This document shows, one piece after another, positions 48,393 through 60,000 of a stretch of 64,000 nucleotides of DNA (the first letter of the stretch is position 1; each line of letters begins with the position of its first letter). The notes under the pieces were generated by a model. That model was not told the origin of the DNA. It worked only from the letters and a program-made list of their open reading frames with translations, and did not search any database. The DNA comes from Thysanoteuthis rhombus (lineage: Eukaryota > Mollusca > Cephalopoda > Oegopsida > Thysanoteuthidae): the NCBI GenBank assembly GCA_963457665.1, contig OY735203.1:23901406-23965405 (forward strand), in the 5' to 3' direction. Position numbers and translations under genes: made by a program.

Positions 48393-50072
48393 ATTGAATG
48401 TATACACTAATAAGAAACAAACCAAAAGATATACCTAAATGTAAGACTTTTGAGATCCGTATGAGTCGCACCGTTGGCATGTATTTTGGGGTATATCTGT
48501 ACACTTTTTCTTTTTTTTTTCTTTCATGTTAGTGTGTTTGACGTTTTGTGTTGACGAAAAGTGGTGTTGCATTATTTAGCATGATGTTGAATCAGCAAGG
48601 TTCCATGCCTGACTATGATTGATTGGGTACTTCAGAAAACTCACCATAGACAAAAGAATTATTTTTCAAAGGGTCCTGAAACTACGTACGAGCCAATGGA
48701 ATGAGAATAAAACCTATTTTCCACCTGATTAGATATTTATTGAACTGCAATGTTAATGAACTAGGGATGCAATGTTAGTTGTTCTTTTTTGCTTTTTGTT
48801 TTGTTTTTTTTTTCTGATTTGCAAGCCGTTGCCTACTATATCTATATATTTAGTTTTTTTTTTAGTGATGGGTGGGGAATGGGGGGGTCATCTATAAAAA
48901 TCTGGTACGGCCGATTCAGATGTTGCTTTTTTTTTTCAATTTTTCAAATTTTAGAGTGACTTTCAGGATCGGAAAATTGGAAAATCACATCTCAATTGGC
49001 AAATATGAAATGTACGCGTTCAACATTGAGACCCACATAAAGGCAAAGAATAAGAATTTAGATATAATTAAATGACTTTCGGTACTTCTATGTTATATTG
49101 CTTTGCATTTTCTATTGACAGTATCAGTTGGTTCCCAAAAGCTGATTCCATCGCATACAAAATTACAGATCATGCACATTAGCACAATAAAACTTTCTAC
49201 AACATTATGTCCTTGTGCCAGATTGAACTAAGCTTAGTAAATATCCCTTAGTATGACAGGAAAATTATATGTAACTAGTGAATGACTGCATTCGGCGACC
49301 GACAAGATGCTTCAAATGGCAAGATGTACCCAAATTATTATGAAGGTATTTTTCTCGAAAATATCTGAAGATTAATTAGATTACATCAAGTCCATAACAC
49401 CAAATCTGGAGTATCCTATCTCTTTCTGTCATGGCTGATAATCATATTTCAACCTCTATATATAGAAGTACTTTAGGGAAACGAAAGTTGGTGGGAATAT
49501 TTTTGGTATTTAAACCTATCAATCATTCAAGGACGGTAATCGCTGCTGCATGCACTTGTGCATCTGGATATATTTGCATCGGGGGTAAATTAAGCCTTTC
49601 AACATGGTTGGATGTAAAAAAAAAAAAGGGATTGATACTATTGATTTGAAGCCAATTTTTGGATGTTCTTACTCAAACATACGTTGTGCCTCTCGAAGGT
49701 GAGTTGTAATTTAAAAAGATGATGATTTGCAAACGTACATAAATATACAGCTAAAAAATTGCCATAGAATAGCTAAACGATCGTTACAACGACTCATATC
49801 ATCCAACATTTGTGCAGATTCATTCTCAGAGGCGGGTGTCTCATCATCTAAATGTTCTGGCACACACACAATATCGTATACGTACGCTGAAGCTTGCATG
49901 CAAAATCCTTAACACATTTGTATATATTCTTTTGCGGGGATGGGTATGTTTTATATTGTTCATAGTCCTACACATGCGTACTATCGCAAATGTTCATTGA
50001 AGCCCGCATACCTATATAATTGTTTTTTATGGGCAGCCTCATTTCATAATATTCATATACCCACACACACAC
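48393..50072. other. Unannotated 1.7-kb stretch
   Basis: No supported gene, RNA or element. A (TTTTG)n-like T-rich run at about 48787-48812 and an A11 run at about 49616-49627. Confidence 0.5.
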
Positions 50073-50444
50073 ATGATATCGTACATGTACACTGAATACA
50101 GCATTGCACAAGCATTCGTATACATTCATAGAGGAAGCTGCTTAAAGATGGTTACACGCCTACCAGCAGTTCCTCACTGCAGGGCCATATTTGTCAGTTT
50201 CAGTGGAGTGAATTCTGGACGTCTCAATGGAACTTTCGATCGTTATGTTTGTCGGACGTCAATGTCTACAAAGATGGTGAGACTTGTCAAACATGTTACG
50301 CTTGGCCGGTCAGCACGCCGAAAAAGCAAACAACAGAAAAGCGTTTCGACAAGAGAGAGTGAAAGTGTCATGGATAAATATAGTATAAACAAGACTGAAA
50401 GTCAGGCCACAGAATCGCAAGTTCTCCTGCTTAGAACAAAATGA
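50073..50444 (+). CDS. Unrecognised 123-codon open frame, possible exon or relic
   Basis: This is the longest open frame free of obvious low complexity, in a patch of above-average GC (about 50130-50450). It starts with ATG; residues 85-123 are Ser/Lys/Gln-rich. I see no signal peptide or domain. A second plus-strand frame, 50132-50362, is open over the same bases without an ATG. It encodes 76 residues with five Cys, including the spacing C-Q-T-C near KDGETCQTCYAW. Either frame could be an exon of a split gene, or both could be chance or transposon relics. Confidence 0.2.
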   Translation: MISYMYTEYSIAQAFVYIHRGSCLKMVTRLPAVPHCRAIFVSFSGVNSGRLNGTFDRYVCRTSMSTKMVRLVKHVTLGRSARRKSKQQKSVSTRESESVMDKYSINKTESQATESQVLLLRTK

Positions 50445-52453
50445 AGCTTAATCCAGAACCAGCAGAGCTAATTGGGAACATTCTGTTTCAATATGTCAGC
50501 CCATCAGTCAGTAAAGGTCATCTCTTTATTCCAGAGTTTACCTATGAAATTGGGTCGGATCACCCAGAAACGTAAAGTAAAAGTGTGTTGCATAAATAAT
50601 CCTAGTGAGAGATGCCTTGAATTCGTGCTATTGAAATTTTGGCTTTTGACATTGATTATTACGTATCGAACCCCTGTTCTGCTTTTATATAGTAAATCAT
50701 TTTGGGTAAGTCTTATGTGAAGTTGATCCTATTAAAATGTCGATTTGAGACATTGCAAGCCTGTTAATAAATCTTTTCACGCAAAGAATTACAAATCTAG
50801 TCATTGGGAAAGATAGATGATATCGATGAAGTTTGTCCACGAAATGATGACAATCACAAGTTCAAAAGTATCTAGAGACTACGCTAAGATAGACAACAGA
50901 CCTTCCCAAGAAGTCAACATCCATGATACTGATCTTGATTAATTCATGAATAATATTGTGGAGTATTCAAAGGAACAGGATGAATGCTCCCACTTCTCAA
51001 CGTTTCCGCCAAGTATCCTCCGGTCTTCCACTTAGTGTTACTAGTTCTAGAATGTGGGATCACTACATCTATCGGTATTGGTAAACACTGTTGAAACTTC
51101 GACCCCCTCTATCCATGGATCTTACATTGGGTACAACATCCAGCAAAACTCTTACGTTGCCATCAAAGCTCGTATTCATAGGATACTATCAGTTCAAGAA
51201 ACATCTTCTGTGTAAAAGATGACCACAAAGAATAAATTTAGGGTCAGTTACAGAGATAGAATATAAAAGTCGGGAAAAAACTGACACAATCTGTTTTCTT
51301 TACATCATAAATATAACGACAGGGGTTTAGTGGATGTGTAGTCTTTGAAGCATCAGAGCAGTAATTGGAAGAAGCTATTCCTCCTTCCTGAGACGCCTCA
51401 GAAATGTCAGGCACTGTTCAGAGAGAACATGACCACGAACATGCCGTTGTGACAGGGAATGCAGAGGCCACGATAGCTTTTTTTATCAAAAAAACATCGC
51501 AAAACCAAGCTCTTTGGTGGGACTATGAAATCAATAAAGGTTAATCATGTCTGAAAGGTAAAAGTAGATAGCCAACTCTTTTGAAATTAAGTTGAAATAG
51601 CAAATAATGATATTTGAAAAAAAAAATAAAATAAAATCTAACATGTGGTGTGTTTTCCAAAATCAAGTATCCTAGCAGAGAGATGAACTACATGTAAGAA
51701 TATACACGAGGTCTCTTGGAACAGCACGCTGACAAAATGTTTTAGAGTGATTTGACTGATATCTTTTTAGGAATTGATTTGTATTTTTTTTTTTTAAACT
51801 GCACCTACTGTTGGTTAGCTTTTCTTAACCACCATCGTGAGATTGAACGTGCATCTAGTGCGCTTGACCTGTTATTCTAATATTGAATAACCTACATAGT
51901 TGGATGCACTTCTCTCGATACAAAGGGACAAAGATACTGATACCTGATCTTCCAGTCAGAGCAAAGTGAAATGTTCTATTGAAATAAGTTTCTAATTCAG
52001 TACAAAATAATTTCATAAATTTTCTGAAAACTAAAAAGTGACTCTGAACTAAAAATGATATTTTTCAAACGTGATTAGTACTGAAATATATGTTTTAGTA
52101 GGAATACGCCCATGCATGTGAATGTGTGAGCTTGTATGTATTTCATTATTCATCTACTTTTAGATTAAGGGGGTTAGTCATTTAAAAAACTCTGTCCATA
52201 GTAAAACATCGGGCATCGGATTTTTAACTGTATTTTATTCGTTGGCAATTTTAATTACAGTTAGACTTTGAACTCGATTGATGTAAAATAGAATTTTTCA
52301 CAATATGGGGAGGTGTCTATAGCTGATCAATTTCAAACGTGTTATTATTTTTTAATTTTGGAATCGGGGACTATCACAACTGAGCTTGCAATGTACTCAA
52401 TTAGCTGCTAAACTCACTCGGAGATTTCTCCAAATGAAAAGTTTCCTACATTT
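50445..52453. other. Unannotated 2-kb stretch
   Basis: No supported gene, RNA or element. GACCTTCCCAAGAAGT near 50900 matches 14 bases of the LINE 3' end, but nothing around it aligns. Confidence 0.5.
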
Positions 52454-52531
52454 TCCGCTCATACCGGGAATTGAAACCTGGTCCTCCCACATTTGAGGCA
52501 CGTGGGATAACCATTACATTTTCCGAACGGA
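52454..52531 (-). tRNA. tRNA-like relic (Val/Glu-like), probably pseudogene or SINE head
   Basis: On the minus strand: 7-bp outer stem TCCGTTC/GAGCGGA, D-arm-like TGTAATGGTTATC, anticodon stem CACGT/ATGTG with loop GCCTCAA (centre CTC), extra-arm GGAGGA, and T arm CCAGG-TTTCAATT-CCCGG with one mismatch. The body resembles GTAGTGGTTATCACG of Val-type tRNAs. Position 33 is C instead of the near-universal T, the outer stem is displaced by two bases from the T stem, and the D stem is poor. A working tRNA is therefore unlikely. Confidence 0.45.
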
Positions 52532-52964
52532 TATAAATAATTTGATTCTCTGCAACGAGATAGAATTCCTTTTTTTAAATTGCCTGAGGTTGTAGTTGAT
52601 CCAGAGTATATCGTTTTTGTTTATTGGATTACTTTCGTATATATTGCCTAAACATTACAAAAGGCTGTCAATGCAGATGAAGTAGTAATTTAATTTTTCT
52701 ACATATGTTTCTGTTTCTAGCAACTCAGTCAGAGGATGTATTCATGCATCTGTGTGTTATTAACTGTACGAATAGAAATTGTCATTCCTTATTATGATTG
52801 GCGGGTTTTTACTCTGGCTTGCTAATATTCTTTTTTTTTCCAGTCTTGGCAAGAGAGAATTTTAATATTACAGATCTGTTGTTCCCGGAGAAAAAGATTG
52901 TTTCATCCCCTATTCCAAGTAAGTTTAACAAGTACACACTGACAGAAGTACACAGGGATTTAGC
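52532..52964. other. Unannotated stretch
   Basis: No gene recognised. The left part of the 139-residue open frame at 52798-53217 lies here; its right part is antisense LINE, so I do not accept it as a gene. Confidence 0.5.
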
Positions 52965-54115
52965 TTTTTTTCATCATCCTCGTCATCATCATCAGCAGCA
53001 GCAGCCTTTAGTATGTCTGTCGTTAAACATAGACTTTTCAAACAATGTCCAAGATTTTTCATCATGGCTTTCTGAACGTGATTATAAAAGCACACCTTCG
53101 TATATTTTGTCAGCCACAGTTTCGCGAATGATCTCCTGGAATACAAAGTGTGAGTCCAGCTGTTGTTTGACATTGTTCCAACGTGACCATCGCCATTCGG
53201 GTCTTTTAATGATTTGATGATATATCCAACCCTTCTGGTACTATGTTCCGTCGTTATTTGTCAATATGAGTCGAGCATGATTCTATCCTGTGAAGGTTGT
53301 GATGTTCTGAGTTAGATAGACAATCTTTTAATTAGGTTCCATGTTTCAGCTACAAATGCTACTATTGGGATACATTGGTTGCAGACCCCACTCATTACGA
53401 CTAATGGGATTTTCTTATTTTTGTAGATTTAGCTTGCACGACCAAAAGGTTGCCACCCCTTTTAAATTCTTCGCTCGACTTCTTCTTTCGGGGATTTTAT
53501 CGAGATTTGTTGATGTAGAAGATTCTTTAGGTCTGTTTTTTTATTTTGATTGTTGTGTGTTTGTCCTAAAAAAAAATTGCTCATGAAATACGTTTGATTA
53601 AGTTCATGAGAAGACCAATTTCCTTGCTTTCTTCATTTAGTTTGTCTGGCATTAATTGAAGATCATGAAAGTTATCAACAAAAAGAACGATGGTAGCAGT
53701 AAATCTGAAATTACTTTTGAATTTGATGTCTATTCCGACATCTTTATTCACCAAATCTCTGGTCCGGGATATCATCTCGAGGCAAGCTATGAAGCTTTTT
53801 GATTAAGTACTGTCGTCTCATCGTACTTTTTTTTTTTTTTTTGGCGGGGGGGATGCTGTAACGGCTCAGTGTCTTTATTGAAATAATGGTAACGGAACGG
53901 CTTTATCGGTAAATATGCTGCAAAACCCAAAGATATACAGGGTGTAACCCTAATATATGATAACGTGAATGACAATGGTGATTTCTACTGAGTCAAAAGC
54001 CTTCTTGAAGTCAAAAATACCTACAGCGAGTGGTATTTTGTTACTTAGCTGTAACTGAACAAATGACACAAAACAATTTTGTTCAATAGTTGAATATTCT
54101 GGCTTCAAGGGATAC
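52965..54115 (-). mobile_element. LINE RT to 3' end, degenerate, with disrupted middle
   Basis: Minus strand. The 5' part gives FDFKKAFDSVE (RT motif A, 53985-54017). About 155 bp of unrelated sequence with a 16-T run (53827-53842) follow where the IRLHE/RQGD segment should be. Next come ACLEMISRTRDLVNKDVGI, NFRFTATIVLFVDNFHDLQL and KLNEESKEIG. The FADD box has become FTAT (53689-53703). The 3' portion is poorly preserved and ends in CAGCAG/CATCAT runs (52982-53006) in the place of the ATG tail. The copy is clearly dead. Confidence 0.85.
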
Positions 54116-56766
54116 GACACAAATAAATGAAATTGAATTAGTCAAACTTTTTTTTTAAGATCAAATAGAGGAAAAAAATGTAGAATCACTCAATTTTGGG
54201 GAAAATGACAGAGATCCACCGGGCAAAGCTGGAGAGTCAACAAGGAAATTGGAACTAACTTGAAAGACGTTATTATACCGTCCATACTTCATTGAATTCA
54301 AACCATCATGAAAGCCCTGAGAAAATCAACAAAGTACAAATTTCGATCTACTTTTTTTTTATTTTTTGATAATTTGTCCTCAACGCTGAGTGATTCCAAA
54401 TCCACCCCCTCAACCAGATCTAGAGAAAATACGTCTTAGACTTTTTCAAAATTATTTCATTATTTTCTTTGGTATATCTAATTACTTCTGATAAATTTGT
54501 TCTGTTCATATCCATGATTTGCTTATTCTGCTGAAAAGTAAAAAAGCTGGATGAACACCTCCAATGTTGCTGATCCAATGATCTTTACCAGAAGTAGTAT
54601 TTCCTATAACATTTATAAGTTTACCTTGGTATATACTTGGCTGAAGAAAATCCATAACTGATCAAGAGTTGCTGACTCAGTTAAACAGCATTTCTACTGG
54701 GAAATATTTCTTATATTCTTAATTTTCATGTTCTCTACAACGCAAAAATTGGATACCTTGAAGCATCCTCTCCTGAAACTGTCACATGAACAATGTATTT
54801 TTACAGCATGTTGATTAAGGGGCTGAACAATAAAAGATCGAAGGTACAATCAATGAATAAAGCAGTCTCAATTTTTGAATATATTGACCGAGAGACCATT
54901 TTTTGTATGCACATAGAACATTCTCATCACCACTCATTGGAAAGCAATGGGTGTGGGGAGATAGAGAGAAAATATTTCTTCGTAGGCATGATTGGGATTG
55001 AATGTTTGAATATCAAACTCTTGCTCCATTAAGGCAACATGCACGTATGAAACATGAGTAGTCGACCAGACTTGATTGAAAAAATTGAAGGAAACTATGT
55101 TGATAGTTTTTTGTTGAAGGCCTCCTATATAGAATAAACAATCGGATTCAGTATATATGAACGTAAAGAATATATAAACGGAGTAATTATGAGGACGGAG
55201 AAATGGTGGGGGTATTTGGGTGGAATGAAAGTAATTGCAAATGGGAATAAATAATTAATAACCGCTCAAACGCAGACAATTGAAATCGAATCTTTTGGGG
55301 CAGATGTTTATACATTTTAATCCCTCGCATTAGTTTCCTCTGTTTTAGTCGATTGATTAATGCTCCTGGCTTTGTTTTTTTCTTTCTTCGGCTTTGAACA
55401 TTTTTTTCTTTTCTCTTTCCAACAATTGATTTTGATAAATTTCCTCCTTTTTGGAACATAACCAGGATGAGATAAATCTGTGCGGTCTACTGGGATAGAA
55501 TTTTCTTTAATGCAGTACTGTGGCCCATTTTGACGAATCTGAATTCAAGCCAGGACATTTCAAGCATAGATTTTATTGTTTACTTCTCATAGAACGTCTT
55601 GTATTTAGGTGGCTCTGAAACTTTTTTCTTCCATGGACCCGTTAATGATCTCCAAAAATACATGCAGGCCTTCAAAGAAGTTTGATCTTGATTTGGGATA
55701 CAAGTTCTTTTTATATTTCAAAATGGAAGAGAACGGTAACGGTATACGGTCGATGGAATAAATAATTGTTTCATAATCTTACAAATCCCCTGTTTAACGG
55801 CAAACAGCATTATGTTAACATTTTTCATAATGTCTTGTTTACATTTTCGATTTAGCTTAAAGACCCCCAGCAGTATCATGTTGAACCTGCCATGAGACGT
55901 CAGCTCCATGTCGGGAGCCGTTGCTGTTGTTATTGCATGTTAAAACACGTTTTTTGTGCCTTTGAATTATGAAAAAAAAATAGTCTTGACAAATATTAAG
56001 ATACATATAGTTTTTCAAATAAAAGTAGATATCACAATTAGATGATCATGTTGCATAGCCACTGCATCTTTACATGTGCAACTCCGGTAACATCATTGCG
56101 AGACCCAAGTGATAAACAGGATCGGGGCACGAGAAGAAGAAGAAAAGCGATTTGTGGAGATTATAAATACCAATGACAGAATAGATACTTCTTTCATGAA
56201 CATCCACATATAAATGGAATAAAATTTAGGACAAGCGTGGTATAATCGAAAAAGAGTCCTTTTCATTCATCCTGGGTCCGAGATAAATTTTGGGGGTTTT
56301 TTTCCTCAACTGTAAAAACTGCTGAAACAGGTTTGCAAGATATTCCAATTTACATATCCTGCAAATTGCATACTCTATATCCCATTGGATATCTTTACGA
56401 ATCGATCGAAAATTCAATGTTCGAAAAACGAACTGAAAAAACACAGTATGAAGTGAGTCTGCTTGACCTTCCTCCTTTCCTATCTTTTTCTATTCCTATG
56501 CTCCCCCATGGTTCTGACATCCCCGACTGTCTGTCCACTCTGAACACTCAAGGAATTCAGTTGGCCGTCGTCAAATCAGACAGATTTACAAAATCAACAT
56601 ATCCCTACCGTAATTTAGAATCACAACCATATGGATCTCTTGCCAAATAAGCCAAACTGACTAGTTTTATACATCTACGTTTTTTCTATTACATAATGCA
56701 TAAGGCCCTTTTCATTCTAAAAAAAAACAGTACATACATCTATGCTAAAAAATGGATTTATATCAA
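54116..56766. other. Unannotated 2.65-kb stretch
   Basis: No supported gene, RNA or element. The 105-residue frame at 56333-56650 has no recognisable domain and overlaps a minus-strand frame. The 90-residue minus frame at 55187-55459 is Lys-rich with no motif. Confidence 0.45.
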
Positions 56767-56768
56767 TT

Positions 56769-56802
<34 letters not shown>

Positions 56803-57135
56803 GTCTTTTAATGTCCGTCGTTGGACATAGACCTTCCCAAGAAATTCTCTGTAATTTTCTAGCATGGGCCTCGCGAAGCCACTGCTTCCTGAATTTATCT
56901 AGCTCGTCCCTCCATCTAATATTCTGCCGGCTTCGGTTGCGCAAGTGATCACGGGGGATCCATATCGTGAGTCGCAATGTCCATTGGTTGTCCGCCATTC
57001 TTGCAACATGTCCAGCCCACTACAATTCGAGTTTTTTTAATGAAGTCTATGATGTCTCTGTACTCTTGTACTGTGCTGTCTTGTGGTCTCACCATGTGAG
57101 GCCCAGCATAATTCTTCCATGCACACGTTAAGTTG
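56767..57135 (-). mobile_element. LINE 3' end (RTE-like) with (ATG)n tail, best preserved
   Basis: On the minus strand a 93-residue frame reads MADNQWTLRLTIWIPRDH, then SRQNIRWRDELDKFRKQW, then ISWEGLCPTTDIKRL and poly-Met. This is the C terminus of the LINE protein with the consensus W-x-P-x-D-H, R-Q-N-I-R-W-R-D and W-E-G-L-C-P-T-T-D. The DNA ends in AAGGTCTATGTCCAACGACG, a short spacer and (ATG)n of about 33 bp. Upstream, GLTWRDHKTAQY is readable in another frame. It is truncated at 57135, just past the RCMKRIMLG equivalent. The poly-Met frame is the tail. Confidence 0.92.
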
Positions 57136-57555
57136 CAGCAATCATCTTCACTCGGAATAAAAGGAGTATATTTTGACCCTGCAAAAGCCAGGCTCACCAT
57201 TTCTACTTTGACTGCTTGAAAAAGGGATCGTTAACTGAAACTAAACAGATAAAACGGAGCTAACGTCTCACACTTTAATTGATAAGTGTTAAAGTAAATG
57301 TTCAGGCGTTCGAACTAATGCCATCAAGAAAAATTTTGTTCTTTCTGCAAGGCAGATATTTTAGTCTCTGCAATAAACGTCCAAAAACAAAATTAAAAGA
57401 ATTTATGAATACGGCTGTATGTAAAAAGATGATGCTAATGATTTCATTCCCGATGAGAAAGATCTATATAGAATATTATCTGCAGTACAAAAGTGGATGT
57501 GTACAAATACAACAGATATTTAGACATTTTCAAATAGGAGATTCCTAATATTGTA

Positions 57556-57557
<2 letters not shown>
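57136..57557. other. Unannotated stretch
   Basis: No gene recognised; the 89-residue frame at 57279-57548 has no motif. Confidence 0.5.
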
Positions 57558-57612
<55 letters not shown>

Positions 57613-57663
57613 CATTTACATATATACATATATATATAGAGAGAGAGAGATAGAGAGAGAGAG

Positions 57664-57723
<60 letters not shown>

Positions 57724-57786
57724 GTATATATATATACATATATATTCATATATATATATAAATTTATATATCTCTATATATATATC
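57558..57786. repeat. Complex (TA)n / GA / CATA array
   Basis: A 230-bp mosaic of (TA)n blocks, a GAGAGATAGAGAGAGA stretch at about 57640-57665 and TATG/CATA variants. Strongly self-complementary. Confidence 0.96.
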
Positions 57787-58925
57787 CTACAGCTTGGACG
57801 GCTCTGTTCTCCGTTTGACCGATCCTACATCAACGAAAATTATCAGTGTAGAAATACAGTTGGTTAACTACTATATATGAAACTTTCGACTGCATTCAAT
57901 TCAAGGCTTGAAGAAGTGGGTCAGACAGACCCACCTCCCCCAACTACGTCTCTACGTCATTGGGTAATTTGAATTCCTTCACTCGTTCCACTCTTACATT
58001 CGTGTACCACTAGCACTGAACATCTTCAGCCACTTATTCTCTTCAAAGTTTTTTCGACGAAGATTTCATGGCTTTCCTTACAGAAAACTGCAATCATTTT
58101 CCATCAACCAATATTTTTCCAGATAAATCTTCCTCTTTCATTATCTTATTACGGGTAATTGTATGCATTCATAACCGAAAAAGAATCGCTCAGGCACCTG
58201 AGACGTATCCACCCTGAAGCATTCCATTGTATCTCGTTCAATAAGCGATGTTGAATAAGATTACTTTGGTTTTAATACTCGACTGAAAATTTTCGTGTAA
58301 GTACTCAGGGCGACCGGAATTATATCGGCCTGTTTCTTTCTTTTGTATTCATTTAAATGAGCATACCAAATCAGCGAAATAAGAGATAGTGAAGGCAATA
58401 TGATATTCATTGTAGTGAAGAAATAACAATGATAGGAGGAAAGAAGAATAGCTGTGAGCAGGCATATGCATGAAAAAATGTTTTTAAATCAACTTAGATA
58501 CAACCAACACAATAAACCCATTAAAATTAGGGCGAAAACGATTTATATGAATATGAATTTTAATAGGTTCTCTCAGTTGGTTGATAATTCCAATCATTTT
58601 TTCAATTTTCGCATAAAAATTTCGTAAAATTTATATATAATTGGAGATTTTCACTTTAACGGAAGCCATTTATTATAAGCATGGATGATGCTATCAGACG
58701 TTCATTCTTATTGAAATCATCTAGAAATTAACTTTATAATGTTCACATTCGTTTCATATTATTTTTCCCATCATATAATCCCTTACGAAGACTTAAGAAA
58801 TCTCTTAGGGTATGGGTGTGGTTGTGTGTATGAGCGTGCGCATACAGGTCGAGATAACTCGATGACTGGCCACTGTACATAGTTGATAACCCAAAAATAT
58901 ATTGGAGTGGCAAGTTTTAGGTCGT
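57787..58925. other. Unannotated 1.1-kb stretch
   Basis: No supported gene or RNA. Confidence 0.5.
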
Positions 58926-59120
58926 TTGGATCAGCGTTTCTCAATACAAAGTGCGTACTGGATTTACAATTAAAACTCATACTGAAAAGATTACATATTC
59001 CGTGCTTGTTTAAGTGAAGTGTTGCGGACGCTACGTGCGTCTCTCAATTATTTGATGTGCTTTTAGGTTGGAAATTAAGAGAAACTGACAGACTGATAGA
59101 AGTAGATAGAGAACGAGAGA
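58926..59120. repeat. Dispersed repeat, copy 2, with hAT-like end
   Basis: TGCTTGTTTAAGTGA, GTGCGTCTCT, TTTGATGTG and GGAAATTAAGAGAAA match 38813-38900 in order. At its left edge, GGATCAGCGTTTCTCAAT resembles CAGNGNTTCTCAAC-type hAT terminal repeats. The matching end and an 8-bp target duplication were not found. Confidence 0.5.
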
Positions 59121-59400
59121 AATATTGGATCCCTTTTTTTTTTCTTTACTTACAAATTTCTCTTGTAGAACGAGAACGAACATGAAATTATAGTAATATG
59201 ACACAACAACTCCTTTTTTCAAATCTGCTATGATTATTATTAACGACGATATTTGTTTAGCGATTGTTGCTATTAGCAACTTAATGGTCAAAAACAGCGC
59301 CAAATCGATCTTTTGAACAACCAGGACCTAGTTGTCATAACCGTTGTTATAAAAATTGTATTATTGAATGATATAACAGTGAATGGAAAAGAATAATATT
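59121..59400. other. Unannotated stretch
   Basis: No gene or element recognised. Confidence 0.5.
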
Positions 59401-59500
59401 GAATCAAAAATAGTATATCTCGGAATCTCCCAGATGATACCTGACGAAGGCCGTAGAGTGCAACGGCCGAAACGTTGTATAAAAAACAACAAAGATGAGG
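59401..59500 (+). ncRNA. Hammerhead-like motif of a Penelope-like element
   Basis: CTGACGA (59441-59447), one extra A, a perfect 6-bp stem GGCCGT/ACGGCC (59449-59454 and 59463-59468) with an 8-base loop, then GAAAC (59469-59473). Upstream, GTATATC can pair with GATGATAC (one bulge) as stem I, with an NUA-type cleavage site just before it. Stem III is poorly paired and the extra A after CTGACGA is atypical. Hammerhead motifs of this layout are known from Penelope-like retroelements. Self-cleavage is not expected without repair of stem III; a relic is the likely status. Confidence 0.4.
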
Positions 59501-59736
59501 ATGGTCCGAATATCAAAAGAAATAATGAATCAAAACTGTTCCAATTTTTGCAGCTTTTGTATGATGTTGCCGGCTGGTTATTGGACTCCAAAAGATCCCG
59601 TCCAGTGATGATCAAAATGGACCTTTCCCACTGAATTTATTTCTCTTGATGCTGTGTGACATTTATATAATACAGATTTATCTCTATGTGCTTGAGAGGA
59701 TACATTCATATTTAGATTCATATATACTCAAATTTA

Positions 59737-59740
<4 letters not shown>
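59501..59740. other. Unannotated stretch, perhaps part of the same retroelement
   Basis: Continues rightward from the hammerhead-like motif. No RT or endonuclease motif is readable. The 83-residue frame at 59383-59634 spans the motif and is probably fortuitous. Confidence 0.4.
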
Positions 59741-59815
<75 letters not shown>

Positions 59816-59870
59816 TTATTCATATATATATATTCATATATATGTATATATATATATATTTATATATATA

Positions 59871-59943
<73 letters not shown>
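59741..59943. repeat. Complex (TA)n array ending in CACACA
   Basis: A 200-bp TA array with periodic TTCATATA and TTTATATA interruptions in the centre and a short CA run at the right end. It abuts the inverted motif at 59955. Confidence 0.97.
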
Positions 59944-59949
59944 CTATAG

Positions 59950-60000
59950 TAGATGTTTCTGCCCTCTCTAGGCCTCATCAGGCTAATGATTGTCGATGTT
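59950..60000 (-). ncRNA. Hammerhead-like motif, inverted partner 1
   Basis: On the minus strand: AACATCGACAATCATTAG, CCTGATGAGGCC, a TAGAGA loop, GGGCA and GAAAC. The core CTGATGA (59975-59981, antisense) and GAAAC (59955-59959, antisense) have the hammerhead spacing, with a short stem II (GCC/GGC). A nearly identical 50-bp segment lies inverted at 60455-60500. Stems I and III are not clear for this copy. Confidence 0.4.

Noticed and set aside
50890..50910. LINE 3'-end similarity at 50.9 kb
   Set aside because: Only 14 bases match and neither flank continues the alignment.
52798..53217. 139-residue plus-strand open frame, the longest in the window
   Set aside because: Its right two thirds lie antisense to a recognisable LINE, including the CAG/CAT tail region that gives the His/Gln run; there is no conserved domain.
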